Shown piece after piece: positions 1 through 10,426 of a stretch of 64,000 bases of DNA. The position numbers and the translations under genes were made by a program. The stretch is from contig OZ020487.1 in the NCBI GenBank assembly GCA_963971405.1, positions 33,651,371 to 33,715,370 of the forward strand, given 5' to 3'. The notes beneath the pieces were generated by a model. That model was not told where the DNA came from and did no database searches. It saw only the letters and a program-made list of their open reading frames with translations. How positions within the stretch are numbered: position 1 is the first letter of the stretch; each line of letters starts with the position of its first letter. The stretch comes from Psococerastis gibbosa. Taxonomy: Eukaryota; Arthropoda; Insecta; Psocodea; Psocidae.

Positions 1-418
1 ACTGGAAGTGAGATAAATTCTGGATAAATAGGTCATACCAACACATTAATTACCACACAGCAATAATGGAAGGACACGCAATGCATTTGAGCACGGATTT
101 TCTATCATTTTTTCAAAAAATAATTTTTTGTGCAAAACCAAATATTTTTTGGGAAAGCAAACTATCCGGTTTAGTTACTCAATTTAACACCTAAAACATG
201 CCTGAAGGAGGTAGAAATCATCGATAGAAAGGTTTCGCAGAAAAATTATCATTTTTCATTAAAATTTAGTTATTTTTATTTTTTTACCCCCAGAACCAAA
301 CTATGAAGGGGCAAGCGACCCCCCGCAATTTGTCAACATTAATAACAACTACAATATATGAGAATTTAAAAGTTGGAGCCGTTTTTGAGAAATAATTTTC
401 GATCATCGAAATCGATGC

Positions 419-453
<35 letters not shown>

Positions 454-575
454 TTTCGTAAAAACCACTTTTATGGGTTCCTGGGACCTGAAAACGTGTA
501 AACCCGTTGAAATCCCGGAATCGAAAATTTCGACCATCACAAAGCTTTCCTTATACTACGTATAAATTGGAAAGC
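1..575 (+). repeat. Interspersed repeat A, copy 1, truncated by window edge
   Basis: This is the first of five copies of a repeat of about 850 bp (others at 43491, 46498, 57113 and 62228). The left part lies outside the window. Visible landmarks shared with the other copies are a block around 300-330 with GACCCCCCG, a (GACA)n microsatellite at about 421-455, a conserved stretch reading through 'aaaaccact' and the terminal ATAAATTGGAAAGC at 562-575. That terminus is the inverse of the GCTTTCC end seen at the other side of complete copies. The superfamily is not recognised. Confidence 0.8.
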
Positions 576-1989
576 AAAAACCAGTGGAAATAGTGGAATG
601 GAGTGTATCAATGAAAAATTCAAATTTCCGTCAATACTACATTTACTATCACTATTGACGTTGGTGGAATATGCGCCTTACTATCTTGAAATTCAAGTTT
701 ACGTGGTGATTACTAGTTACCACATGATTGTTTTTATATTTTTCTGTGCATAAAGGTGACCCCAATCCAGCTGGTCAGCACGTTGTCTTGTGCAGGCATT
801 CCGGCCTGCGGTAATTGCAACATAAGGATTGGCGTGACCAACGTGCCTCGTATCGTGGAATCAACAAATATTATTATAGTCCACAGTAAGAGTTGATCTG
901 AGCCAACCACGTACTGGTAGCTTTTATTTATACTGGACAAAATATACGCATATGTGCATTAATAAAATGAAACCTTTGGCGGAAAAATATTTTATTTGCA
1001 AAAATTATAATTTTTTCATAAATTTTATATATAGGTAAACAATAACCAGTTTAAAGAAAATTGTGAAAAATGTAGTCAATTCTCAACACATAAGGCTTGT
1101 ATTTTTGCCTTTGGGGTCGTTGGTTGGGGGGGGGGGGCATGTGCCCCAGGTGATTTTGACTGGGATCTTGCCTTCGTTGGTCAGCCCCAAGCATTGGTGC
1201 TCATCACTGATGTTGTCTTATGAACCAATGGAAGGTACTCGTACTGGTACCTATCTAATAGGTATCGTTGTTACAACTACTAACAATAATAATTTTCCAC
1301 AGACCAATAATAATTGACACTACCGCTACCAAATAGTATACTGTAATTAGTATGGGCTGTTGCTAACATGCAACCTCATGTAGCGAAAAGCACTGCATAA
1401 ATATAAATCCAAATCTGCAATTGTACTAATTGTACCATGATTAATAAGGAACGACAGGGAGCATGACAAGGAGCGTGTATTGCAGTTTACTTCCAATTGT
1501 GTCCGAGACAAAACACCCTTATGGGGGGGGGGGGGGTACCATCGTATACGTTGTGCAGACAGCGAAATCATTTGTGGTTAATGTAACTCACCCCACCCCC
1601 AACCCACCCACCAGTTTCATTACCCCAATGACGCGCTTCCGTGTTTTGGGGCAAACCTCTTTCACCCTGTATTTATAACCCTTAGTTCATGCTGTTGCCC
1701 ACAAAGTCTGCCATGTTATTATATAGCTGCAACAAGGAATCCGGTATGCTATATACTGTATATTGTTTGCATTGTGGTTTTGTTTTCAAAGTTTTGACAT
1801 AATTTTCTATGTTACTGGGGCTGTTACTGCGTCAATTTATGGAAGTTCAGATTTATATCATCGGAAACAAATTACAATACACTGTATCTATCCTTAAAAC
1901 CTCACTTGAAGCCCATGAATATTAGGGATATGTGGGGCACGGCGAAATGGGTAGGACATAATTTACTAAGACACGAAAATCTGGTACAC
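576..1989. other. No gene recognised; poly-G tracts
   Basis: Only short, unconvincing open frames are present. Two G homopolymers occur at about 1127-1138 and 1525-1537. Nothing matches a family that I know. Confidence 0.5.
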
Positions 1990-1999
1990 ACCATTATAG

Positions 2000-2167
2000 A
2001 GGGGACAGAGGAAAAAAACCAATAAAAGAGGGTGGCCGAAGAAAGAATTGATGGATCAACTGAATGAGGACGCAGGAGCTCGAAGGTATCAAGAGCTGAA
2101 GAGGAAGGCGCAGGACCGAGAGAGCTGGAGGATGATATGCAGGGAGTTTCTACCAACCAAATGTTGA
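2000..2167 (+). mobile_element. LINE 3' coding remnant, tail type 1
   Basis: An open frame without ATG runs to a TGA at 2165-2167. It is rich in basic residues and contains RGWPKKELMDQLNED and QDRESWRMICREFLP. That pattern (G-x-P-K-K, then QL-NED, then A-Q-D-R-x-x-W) is the usual C-terminal end of non-LTR retrotransposon ORF2 proteins. Related tails lie at 21936 and 22443 and share 'ttgagattgcgacctcag' or close variants. It is 5' truncated, so only a relic. Confidence 0.6.
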
Positions 2168-2267
2168 GATAGTGAAGAAGAGGGCAGAGTTCAGAAAGAA
2201 ACTGAATCTGAGTCTACTTAGAAATATGAACGTGGAGGACTGATGGGTTTAGATTTGTAGGTTAGTA

Positions 2268-2500
2268 TCAAAGCCTATTGTTTCAGGACAATATGTGGTA
2301 CAGACTCCGACTTTCACCTGAAAGGTTGTTGGTTCGAGTCCTACTCTTGCTACATTTTCTGGCCATGCTTCGGAGGGCATGTAAAGCAGGCGGTCCCAGG
2401 CCTTCCTACTAGTTGAGTGTAATGTTTATAACTCCGCTAGGTTGGCTTAGTAATAGAACAAAGAAAATCAGTATTTATTTATTTATTAAACTGTAAAGAC
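2268..2500 (+). mobile_element. tRNA-type SINE C, copy 1
   Basis: It contains a pol III B-box match GGTTCGAGTCC near 2331-2341, followed by a body shared with copies at 42140, 42845 and 62047: 'ggccatgcttcggagggc', 'ggccttcct', 'gttgagtgtaa' and 'gctaggttggcttagtaat'. The copy ends in a TTTATTTATT-type tail. The A-box is less clear. Confidence 0.75.
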
Positions 2501-3890
2501 GTTCTTGTATTCATGTCGTGTCTCAAACTTCAATCTTCCCTTTCATAATCCAACTCTCCACCAACTGATCAGTGCCGGCGCTAAAAAAAATAAACGTGTT
2601 CCTAATAACGCAAACCAGGAGAATTGCCGTACACAGCATGAATAGGAAAATACGAATTCATAACCCCAGGTGCGAAAATACCTGCTTTGAAAGAGCTATT
2701 GTTGCCGTACCAATTTATAGCCAAAGATGTCTTTTGAATGGAGATTCAAGCCGCTTCTACTACAATTTGTAAGATAGAAATTTCTAGATAGTTAAAATAT
2801 CTGGATTTATCCTCTTCGCTAGCCTACGTCGATAACAACCTCTTTTGTCACTTGTTCACTTCTAACTACAAAATTTGCAATTTTGTGATCAACACTAAAA
2901 CACAATATAATCAATGGTTTTATTACTCTGTTGAGAAACAGTGCCTAATAGCTGGCAACTAAAAAGTTTTTTATCTTGTTGAGTGTCATATTGGGGTTTA
3001 TTTAGAATAAAAAAGACTTTCTAGTCGTAAGTCTCGCCCCGTAAATATATGACGTTTATTATTATTCTTATAATTTAATCAATTTCTCGTCGTAACTTAT
3101 TATGACCGGGCGTAGAGTGCCCTTCACAAAATAACTTAACCCGGGGTAACTGAACAATTGTAAAGTAAATGTAGCACTTTTCATTATACAATTGTCTTGT
3201 TTGCATTTATAACCCCGCACTGAAAGGTTATTTTTAAATTTCATGGTAAGCCTGCAGGTTCAGTTCAATGAAACGCCTATTTCTATGCATTTTTATTGGC
3301 TAGTTTATCATTATTTAAGCTGGTTATTCCATACAGGCTACAAAATATTAACTTAATACTGAGCATTATAGGATATACTTATACAGTGTATTGATTCCAG
3401 AAAATAAATAAATAGGCCTACATTTTATTATTTTATTTATATATTTAATTTAAAATGACTTCAAAACCATATCGTGTTATCGTAATACAATTTCCCAATT
3501 TTCTGAAACTGACAATAATTTTCTTTCAAAACTTTTGAACTTGCTACTCGTATCGGAGATTTTATTATTTGTTGCCCTTTTCCAATTCCTTTCCTTCACA
3601 AACGAAACACAATACCATGCAACGCAAATAATTTAAACTTATCACGCGGTACGAGGCACGACAGCAATCTTTTAACATGAATCATATTATTCTCTTTCTG
3701 TTTTATAGAAACTCTGCTTCAACTGACAGTTTGGATAGCTGAAAGCAAACAAGTATGAAGTAACTGTATACCTTTACCTTATAAGATAGGATTTATAAAT
3801 TAAATTGTTCACCTATAAATTAACCTTTAACAACCTTTCTTAAGACTGATATTAAATGACACTGATTATTTGGCAAATTATTTACAACAT
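2501..3890. other. No gene recognised
   Basis: AT-rich sequence. At about 3140-3220 a segment ('aaatgtagcacttttcatta', then 'ttgtcttgtttgcattta') resembles the interior of MITE family E, so it may be an old relative. Otherwise nothing is identifiable. Confidence 0.4.
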
Positions 3891-4266
3891 TTAAGAGGAG
3901 AAAATTGGTACCCCAAAATTAAAAACTTTTTATTTCTTATTTCATTCACTCAGCAAGCTATAAAAAATTTGGCTCGTATAAGTTGTTGAAGACTACTTCG
4001 TGCATTGTACAATATATTTTTCTTTTTCGGTTTTGTATTTTTTCCAACAAAAAAAATTTAAGCGAAGTTTTAGCCCCCAATGGTTTTTATGAAAGAACTG
4101 AGGTACCAAAAGTTTAATATTTCCTATTATAAGATGCATGAAGTAGAGTAGTCTTCTACAACTTCTATGAGCCAAATCTTTAATAACTTGGTTTGTTAAT
4201 TTAAAAAAAGTCAATAAAAACTCCAGATTTTGTGGTGCTAATTTTCTATGTAGCATGTCCTCTTAA
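3891..4266. mobile_element. Fold-back element with long imperfect inverted arms
   Basis: The left arm (about 3891-4020) and right arm (about 4130-4266) are inverted copies of each other. Both start with TTAAGAGGA and share GAAAATT, CCCCAAAAT/CCACAAAAT, ATTTGGCTC and GAAGACTACT in the same order. The arms have small indels. No clear target-site duplication is visible, so the superfamily is open. Confidence 0.6.
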
Positions 4267-4446
4267 CCAAGTATAGTATAATGTACTCGCACTGTGCCTC
4301 TGCTAGTGTGTTAAAATTAATTTTTGGCATTTTCGTGTCCTCAAACAACGCAAAACGTTTCATAGTACCAGCATAGTAGGCACTAAGTTCAACTAATACA
4401 AGTAAGTGAAAAACATGGCAATTTCTGTTTTTTATTATTTTTATAT

Positions 4447-4610
4447 TTTTTTTATAAAAGATTATTTGCATAGAAACAATTCAATGAATGTATCCGAATA
4501 GCCTCTTCAGTCGCCTCTGTTCCTGTGTTGAGTTACGACAGGTCACCGATCGCATGATGTGTAGAGTCTTGCACAAGTACGAACAAGCTACCATTATGCC
4601 ATCGAAGTCC
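4447..4610 (-). mobile_element. SINE-like repeat B, copy 1
   Basis: On the - strand it begins 'ggacttcgatggcataatgg', continues through 'cacatcatgcgatcgg', and ends in an A-rich tail (the T-run before 4447 on +). The head resembles a tRNA A-box region (TGGCATAATGGTAGC). Ten copies or fragments occur in the window. Confidence 0.75.
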
Positions 4611-4679
4611 TTGGCCCTTACTATTATTACAAGGGATTTTACTAGGCGTAGACTTACTGACCCTTGCCGAATGTCAACG

Positions 4680-4905
4680 ACTCCGTCGATTTTTGGACAT
4701 TACTCGTATTGTTTCTGTATGAATTTCTGACGGTTGGAAAACTGGTACAGGTCTCCAACGTTAACCTTTATCGGCATCAAGCGATAATGGACAAACTCAG
4801 GCAAGCTTATCATTGACAAAGTGTGTCACACTGTTATAACAGCATGACTTCACTAAGTTAAAACCGTACGGATCAGACTTAAACTACGCCTATTCATATG
4901 GTTTT
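4680..4905 (-). repeat. Interspersed repeat F, copy 1
   Basis: A diverged copy of a repeat of about 240 bp found also at 7765, 9365, 27183, 30715, 40185 and 61620. On the - strand the shared blocks are 'aagtcatg', 'aagctt..ctcag.ttgtcc', 'accagtttt' and 'gaaacaatac'. No inverted termini or poly(A) tail were found, so the class is unknown. Confidence 0.6.
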
Positions 4906-6809
4906 TGTCGTATCCTGAACGATTTCGTTTATTGGAGTGGCCTGAAGGCCTGGTTTCTCTTCTATTGGCGTCATTAATAACGGAGAAATTAATGATGTTA
5001 CATCTAAATTCTTATACCTCCTCTTTGAGTGCGCCACCGCAAAGCTAACCACTGTCCGGACGGAGCCGTAATAAAGCAGACCGCAGAACCTCCACAGAGA
5101 TTGCGGTTTTTTATTCCCCCGAAAGGCATAAAGATTGCACGTACAATATGGAAAATGACAAGGTAAAAAGTGAATGCAATCTCAAATCGTTGATGAGATC
5201 TCTTTGTCCAAAGCTCGGACTTACAGTAGTAGACCCAAAGTGAGACAATTATTCTAAAAGAACTGGCCCAGCCAAAGGGTAAACATGGGTGAACCCTCTG
5301 GCGTTAGTTCCTGTCGGAAAAGAAAAGATAAGCCGGCATCCGTACCTCTACGGTTTCAACCGCTCCCGGGAAAGCATAGTGGTGCTTCTTAATAAAAAAT
5401 ATTACATGCCATGTAATCTTGCTACACTTTGTGCTACTCATCTTTTTGTTTGCATTGAATTCTGGGTGTTTAGAAGATATGCGGAATCGCGTGGGCTTGG
5501 GTGCTTTGGCACAAATGTTAGACAATATCTTTAATTCATTTTTCACCAACAAGATTAGGTACACAGATGTCGTCAAACATCCAATGTGTAACCTAAGTTA
5601 AATTACTGTTTATTACAAATAATTGGGAAGTACTTAAACATGTTACTAGAGAGGTAGCTTATTTGCTATAAGAAATTCATTGACGGAGTGAGGGCAACAT
5701 CTCATGAGTGGACGTTCCGCATGGCTTTTGAACTTTTGAAGACGTTAGGGCTAATTTCCTGTCTTTTAAGATCATGGGGTATCTTGTTAAATAGCCTAAC
5801 ACCAAGCTGGAGCTTCAGGGTCTTTGTGAGTCTCCAAATAGTTGTCGCCCCTTTTCCGTGGTGGTGTACATCTTAGTTTCTGAGACCGGGTTCGTCTTTT
5901 CAAAAATAAATTAGCAAGCCCAAAATTTAAAAGTTAGTGATGACACCAACACAAGGTAATAACGGTCAGAACGAGACACGCTCGCCCTGCGCTCGCACAC
6001 ACAGCTTTTTTCTCCAAGAAGTTGCCCCATATGGCTATTCCGTATGACATGTGTGATAACATCAGGCTATAGTACAACCCCTTTAAAATATCATTACGGG
6101 TAACTGACATACTATATTTCTCATGAGAAACATGTTCATCAAACTGGAAAATTTCAGCTAGAAATTGGAAATAGAGTTCCAAAAACTACAGAGAGAGAGA
6201 GAGAGAGAAAGGGGCGAAGTAAAGAGTGCATAACACAAGCAGTACGTGAGCCCATCCTCCTGTACGGATCTGGAAAATGATGTAGTCTACTACAACTAAA
6301 ACCGACCACAGCTGCATTAACGTCGACCACATGAAATGCCTTCGGCAGATAGCTGAAAAAACTAAGTCCGAAACGAAAAGAGCTGAGACATGAGTCCATG
6401 GAAATACATATTATATTGGGGGCATTTTGAGGATGCCGTGTTCTCTCTACGGGCATTTTTGTAGAGGTCCTGAGGCCATGACCTTTATCTGGCTCTGTCA
6501 GACTGGCAAGAGAGGTTGACAAGGAGGAGTAAGAAGCAAAACCTCAAGGAAGAATGCCTATAAGGACTGCAACAAAAGAAACGAGGCGGCTTACAAGTGG
6601 GGCCATATTACTGAGAGTAATGACAGTCGACTGAGAACTCGACAAGAAAGGGGATCCTCTCACGCTACGCATTTGAAATTGGGAGGGCAAATGAAGAATA
6701 AGAAGAATAAAAAGAGGAAGAAGAGTTTTGCCGTAAGAATTCAAAGGAAATGTGGTTTGCAAGCATTACGGAAATAAAAAAACTGCGGGCACGCAAATGT
6801 CGTTTTAAC
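4906..6809. other. Mostly unrecognised; possible exon described separately
   Basis: A (GA)n run lies at about 6189-6208. Overlapping short open frames occur on both strands near 5290-5600; one is listed as a possible exon. Nothing else is convincing. Confidence 0.4.
5470..5561 (+). CDS. Possible internal exon, product unknown
   Basis: An open frame containing RNRVGLGALAQMLDNIFNSF is preceded by a pyrimidine-rich tract ending GTTTAG and followed by ATTAG|GTACAC, which could be acceptor and donor. The peptide looks protein-like (mixed hydrophobic and charged, an amphipathic stretch), but I recognise no family and no neighbouring exon supports it. The open frame itself continues to a stop at 5601, so a terminal exon is an alternative. 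It may be chance. Confidence 0.2.
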
Positions 6810-6996
6810 TTTTTTTTTCTTATAAAAGGTTAAATCACGTACAAACAATTTAATGAATGTATCCGATTTACCTCTTCAATCGCCTCACTAAGTCACCCAA
6901 TAGGAACTTGTGTCGAGTAGCGACACGTCTCCGACCGTAAGGTGTGTAGATACTCGCACAAGTACAAGCACGCTACCACCTTGCCACCGAAGTCGC
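6810..6996 (-). mobile_element. SINE-like repeat B, copy 2
   Basis: It carries the diagnostic 'gaggcgattgaagaggt', 'gtgcgagtatctacacacct' and 'cgacttcggtggcaaggtgg' on the - strand, with an A-rich tail at 6810-6825. Its variant sites (ATCTACACACC, CAAGGTGG) match copies at 29752 and 53272 and define a second subfamily. Confidence 0.8.
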
Positions 6997-7764
6997 TAGA
7001 CTCACCCGCTAGACTCACCCGAGCATCAAGTCATATTTGTGGATCATCCAAGGGGTTATAAGGATTGCAATGGTGCACAGGAGGGGTAACTTGTCCATTG
7101 ACTCGTTGTAAGTTGGACATTTCCTAATCTAAGGGACCATAGTTAATTTCAATCCCATGGTAGAATGCCCGTGATAAATTGACTGGCCGAAATTGTCGAA
7201 GTTTCTTGAATTTAATGCAAACTACAGTTGAAATTCACAGCATAGTAAACCATACATTGTATACTACACTGTATTTTCATACACGGTGCGATGTCGTTTG
7301 TTGAAAAACTGAAATTTATAATTGTTTAACATCGCTTACTGTATCGTTTACAACTATATATAGCCACATTGACATTGGTCACCCCTGGATAATCCCATAA
7401 CAGGTTGGTTTTTGGTTTTGATTTTTTCAAACTGACAAGGGACTATATTTATTTATTTTACTTTATTGTTATGCTCATTTTTATGTGCGTAAACCTACTA
7501 GTAGTGGTCCATTTAACTTTGCTATGGCAACGGCCTCGTTGGTTATCGGTATTGTTTCCGAATAAATGTCTAGCCAATGAGACACCAGCACAATGACAAT
7601 GACAGAACTACCTGATTTTGACGATTTTACTTTATGCTTCCTTGTTGATTACTTGCTAATTACTTGATTGTATAATTTAATATAATAATATAATATATAT
7701 TATTTACTTAGTCGTTGGCCAACTGGTTCACTCCTTGGTGTCAACCCACACGACTACAAAATTG
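6997..7764. other. No gene recognised
   Basis: AT-rich sequence with no convincing coding or repeat structure apart from generic short open frames. Confidence 0.4.
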
Positions 7765-7845
7765 CCAATGAGCAAGCTTAGGCATCCTTACCATTGACAT
7801 TGTAAAACAGGACGTCAACTTTACCAAGTATGGGAACGAATATGA
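7765..7845 (-). repeat. Interspersed repeat F, partial copy 2
   Basis: The block 'aagcttaggcatccttacca' to 'taccaagtatgg' is the reverse complement of the first third of repeat F (compare 61625-61690). The rest of the element is missing. Confidence 0.4.
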
Positions 7846-8072
7846 GGTAAAAAATAAAATTGAAAGAAACTCACTGTACTAGAACGTGTTCCCGTATAAG
7901 TAAGCATTCAGACAGTCGAACGTACCTGAAAAAAATGAACAAAAATTTATTTTAAAAAATCATTCTCATTTAAAAGAAAACAACGCCAAATTGTAAATTG
8001 TTGAGAGACCGGAAACTTTAAAAATAATTAAAATAAACTACAAAGTTTAGTTTTTTGATATCTTATATCGAC

Positions 8073-8412
8073 TTCGATGGCCAGCAGCCTGATCGAGGCG
8101 ATTATAATACCGGTATTTACTTAATCCCCTGGTAATAAAAATGTAAACAAGATAATTTTGTAATGGAAAGTGCTATTCAAAATTTGTTTGTTTACAGTTA
8201 TAATCCTAGGGTATTTATTTAACCCCGGTATTATAATCGCCTCGATCAGGCTGCAGGTGGTAACGTGCTTGCAGTTGTGCGAGTCTTTACACGCCATGCG
8301 ATCGGAGACGTGTCGTAACTCAATACGGGTACTAACCTACAGAGGCGACTGAAGAGGTTAATCGAATACAATCATTAAATTGTTTGTATGCTATTAATCT
8401 TTTATTAAAAAG
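8073..8412 (+). mobile_element. SINE-like repeat B, copy 3, interrupted by MITE E1
   Basis: The SINE head 'cttcgatggccag' (8073-8084) and its body from 'caggtggtaacgtgcttg' (8254 on) are separated by a 169-bp MITE. Joining the two pieces with one CAG restores the layout of the uninterrupted copy at 49486 ('cgatggccaagtggtagtgc'). The tail ends in TTTTATTAAAAA just before the LINE tail at 8412. Confidence 0.8.
8085..8253. mobile_element. MITE family E, copy 1 (CAG target duplication)
   Basis: Terminal inverted repeats begin CAGCCTGATCGAGGCG and continue through ATTATAATACCGG, about 38 bp in all. The 3-bp flanks are CAG at 8082-8084 and CAG at 8254-8256. Because it sits inside a SINE, the pre-insertion sequence can be inferred, and it contains a single CAG. 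No coding capacity. The CWG target is unusual; the superfamily is not assigned. Confidence 0.9.
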
Positions 8413-8750
8413 CAATTATTTACAGGACAAGACTGTGGAACCTACTACCTGCGGAGATTAGGGCGGCTGGATCACACAATCAGTTTAAAAATAAAATAAA
8501 ATCGTATATTTTCGATAATACCTAGACCCTGCTACCTAGCCTCGTAGCAGTGCAAACAATGGATCCCCCTCCTATACCCCCTCCTTTTTTACCTTCTTTC
8601 CCCCCTTTTTATATTCCATATACGATAATTTAAGTTACAGTTTACTATGTATACTGTTATTAAGTTATGGTTAACATGAAAAAAAGGCTTTATAGTCTTA
8701 TTGTTCCCCATTGGTATTGCAATAAAGTCGTCTATTCATTCATTAATTAA
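8412..8750 (+). mobile_element. LINE 3' end (ORF2 C-terminus plus 3' UTR)
   Basis: From 8424 an open frame reads RTRLWNLLPAEIRAAGS and continues to a TAG at 8523-8525. The L-W-N-x-L-P-x-E-I-R motif followed by a basic FK..IK.Y segment is the classic last domain of many insect non-LTR reverse transcriptase ORFs. A 3' UTR with C-rich tracts (about 8560-8620) and a simple CATT-type tail (about 8733-8750) follows. It is strongly 5' truncated. Confidence 0.75.
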
Positions 8751-8909
8751 TTATTATTCAAAGACTAATTCTCTACCAACTAGTCTGTTTCGGGCTGGGC
8801 CAAACGTCTATATATTTGCATTGAATCACATAAACTCATGTTTAACAATGGCATTAATTACATAATTATAAATAATATTTAAGGCAGCAATTAAGCAGAA
8901 ACCAACCTG

Positions 8910-9061
8910 CAGCCTGATCGAGGCGATTATAATACCGGTATTTATTTAATTAATAATAAATAATAAATTTAATTAAAGTGCTATTCAAAATTTGTTTGTT
9001 TACAGTTATAATCCTAGGGTATTTATTTAACCCCGGTATTATAATCGCCTCGATCAGGCTG
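8910..9061. mobile_element. MITE family E, copy 2 (CTG target duplication)
   Basis: It has the same CAGCCTGATCGAGGCG inverted termini and the same right half as copy 1. The left subterminal region is rearranged and AT-rich (8945-8985). Flanks are CTG at 8907-8909 and CTG at 9062-9064, consistent with a CWG insertion site. Confidence 0.9.
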
Positions 9062-9364
9062 CTGGTATCGATTCATTTGATGAAACAGCTCCGGCGAAGA
9101 ACAGGAGTCAATAGAGGAAATACATTATTAACTTCAATATTTTCACCTAATTAAAAACAAACAATGAAAACTTATGCTATCGTTGGCAAAGTTGTAGGTC
9201 GTTCTGTACAAACGTGCGACTATAACGCCCCAAGTCGTATCGGCAAACGATATTCCCGCCGACTTGAAATGTTCCGAGCGTGCTTTTCCGCTGTAACATT
9301 AGCCTATACTGAGTACGTGCATTGTTAATTTACTTGTTCTATAGGAGTAATAATAATATAGTAG

Positions 9365-9545
9365 CAGGTCTGTAACCAGGACTTTTTTATAGGTGGTTCT
9401 AAAGAAAAGTGAACATTTTGTAACAGGTAGTCTTGGTAAGCATGTCTCAGCTTGTCCATTATCGCTTGTAGCCGGTGTCGGTTAACATCGAGAACGTGTA
9501 CCAGTTTGCTAATGGCCTAAAATTCACAAGAAAACAATACAAGTA
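9365..9545 (+). repeat. Interspersed repeat F, copy 3
   Basis: It shares 'gaacattttgtaacaggtag' with the 40185 copy and 'cgcttgtagccggtgt' with the 61620 copy. The right end is replaced by a SINE C fragment at about 9546. Confidence 0.7.
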
Positions 9546-9650
9546 ATGTCTGGGCCTTCCTGGTTGAGGGTAAGAGAGGATCTCATTGCCTTAGCTCCGC
9601 TAGGCTGGTTTAGTTATAGAACAACATGTCATTATTTATTTATTTATACT
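9546..9650 (+). mobile_element. tRNA-type SINE C, 3' fragment
   Basis: Only the 3' half is present ('gggccttcctggttgaggg', 'ctccgctaggctggtttag') with a TTATTTATTTAT tail. The B-box half is missing. Confidence 0.65.
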
Positions 9651-10285
9651 GCATATTGCTGACATATAAAGGCAGAGTATTCTCCTTTTCATGGAATTAC
9701 ATGGTAAAAGTACAGTATTTTGGTAATGTAATTGAATTGTATACATAAACATACAACATAACATAGAACAGCACCTCATAATAAAATATTTAATAGAGTA
9801 GGCCTAGGTACCGCACAATACAAAATTAATTGCAAAACATCGCAATAACAGCGTTTTATTCGTCTTGCATGACAAGAGAAAAAGAAATTATAGGTCTCTT
9901 TAAGAATATGAATAAGAATTTGAGTACTTTCTTTACTTTAGAGCTCTCTTCAGTCAGAAAAAATTAAAAGACTGCGGAATTAAGACATACAAAAGTTTTA
10001 AAACTTCACTTTATGATAAAATAAACAAAAGGAATTACGTTCACGTTCCAGTTAATAAAACTTTTGTTGATTTAAAATTATTTTTCTTCCTGAAGAGGAT
10101 GATATTTTCGCTAATGTTGCCAAGCAATGTTTCGCTTTGGTTTTCTGGAGGAAACTTACTGCTTGTCAGTAAACAGATTTTATCCTATTTTGATTTAAAT
10201 GGCATCAACAGTTCAAACCGTTTTTAATCTTTCATTGTCAGTGTTGTTCATAACTAAGGCTATACTGTGTTCCTTATGATCAACA
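9651..10285. other. No gene recognised
   Basis: AT-rich sequence with no identifiable repeat or coding exon. Confidence 0.4.
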
Positions 10286-10287
10286 AA

Positions 10288-10426
10288 ATAGCAAACAATT
10301 TAAGAAATGCATCTGAATAACCTCAGTGAATAACTTAACACTTGGGTTGAGTTGCGACCGATGTCCGATCACATGGTGTGTCACAGAGACTCGCATAAGT
10401 AAAAAACGCTACCACTATACCATAAA
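10288..10426 (-). mobile_element. SINE-like repeat B, copy 4 (diverged)
   Basis: The - strand reads through 'gtagcg', 'cgagtctctgtgacacacca', 'tgtgatcggacat' and 'caactcaaccc', the normal order of family B with several substitutions. It lacks a clear A-rich tail. Confidence 0.55.

Noticed and set aside
411-455. CRISPR-like array
   Set aside because: The periodic GACA is a simple microsatellite without spacers, and the genome is eukaryotic.
2569-2600. hAT left terminus CAGTGCCGGCG
   Set aside because: No inverted partner or 8-bp duplication was found in the following sequence.
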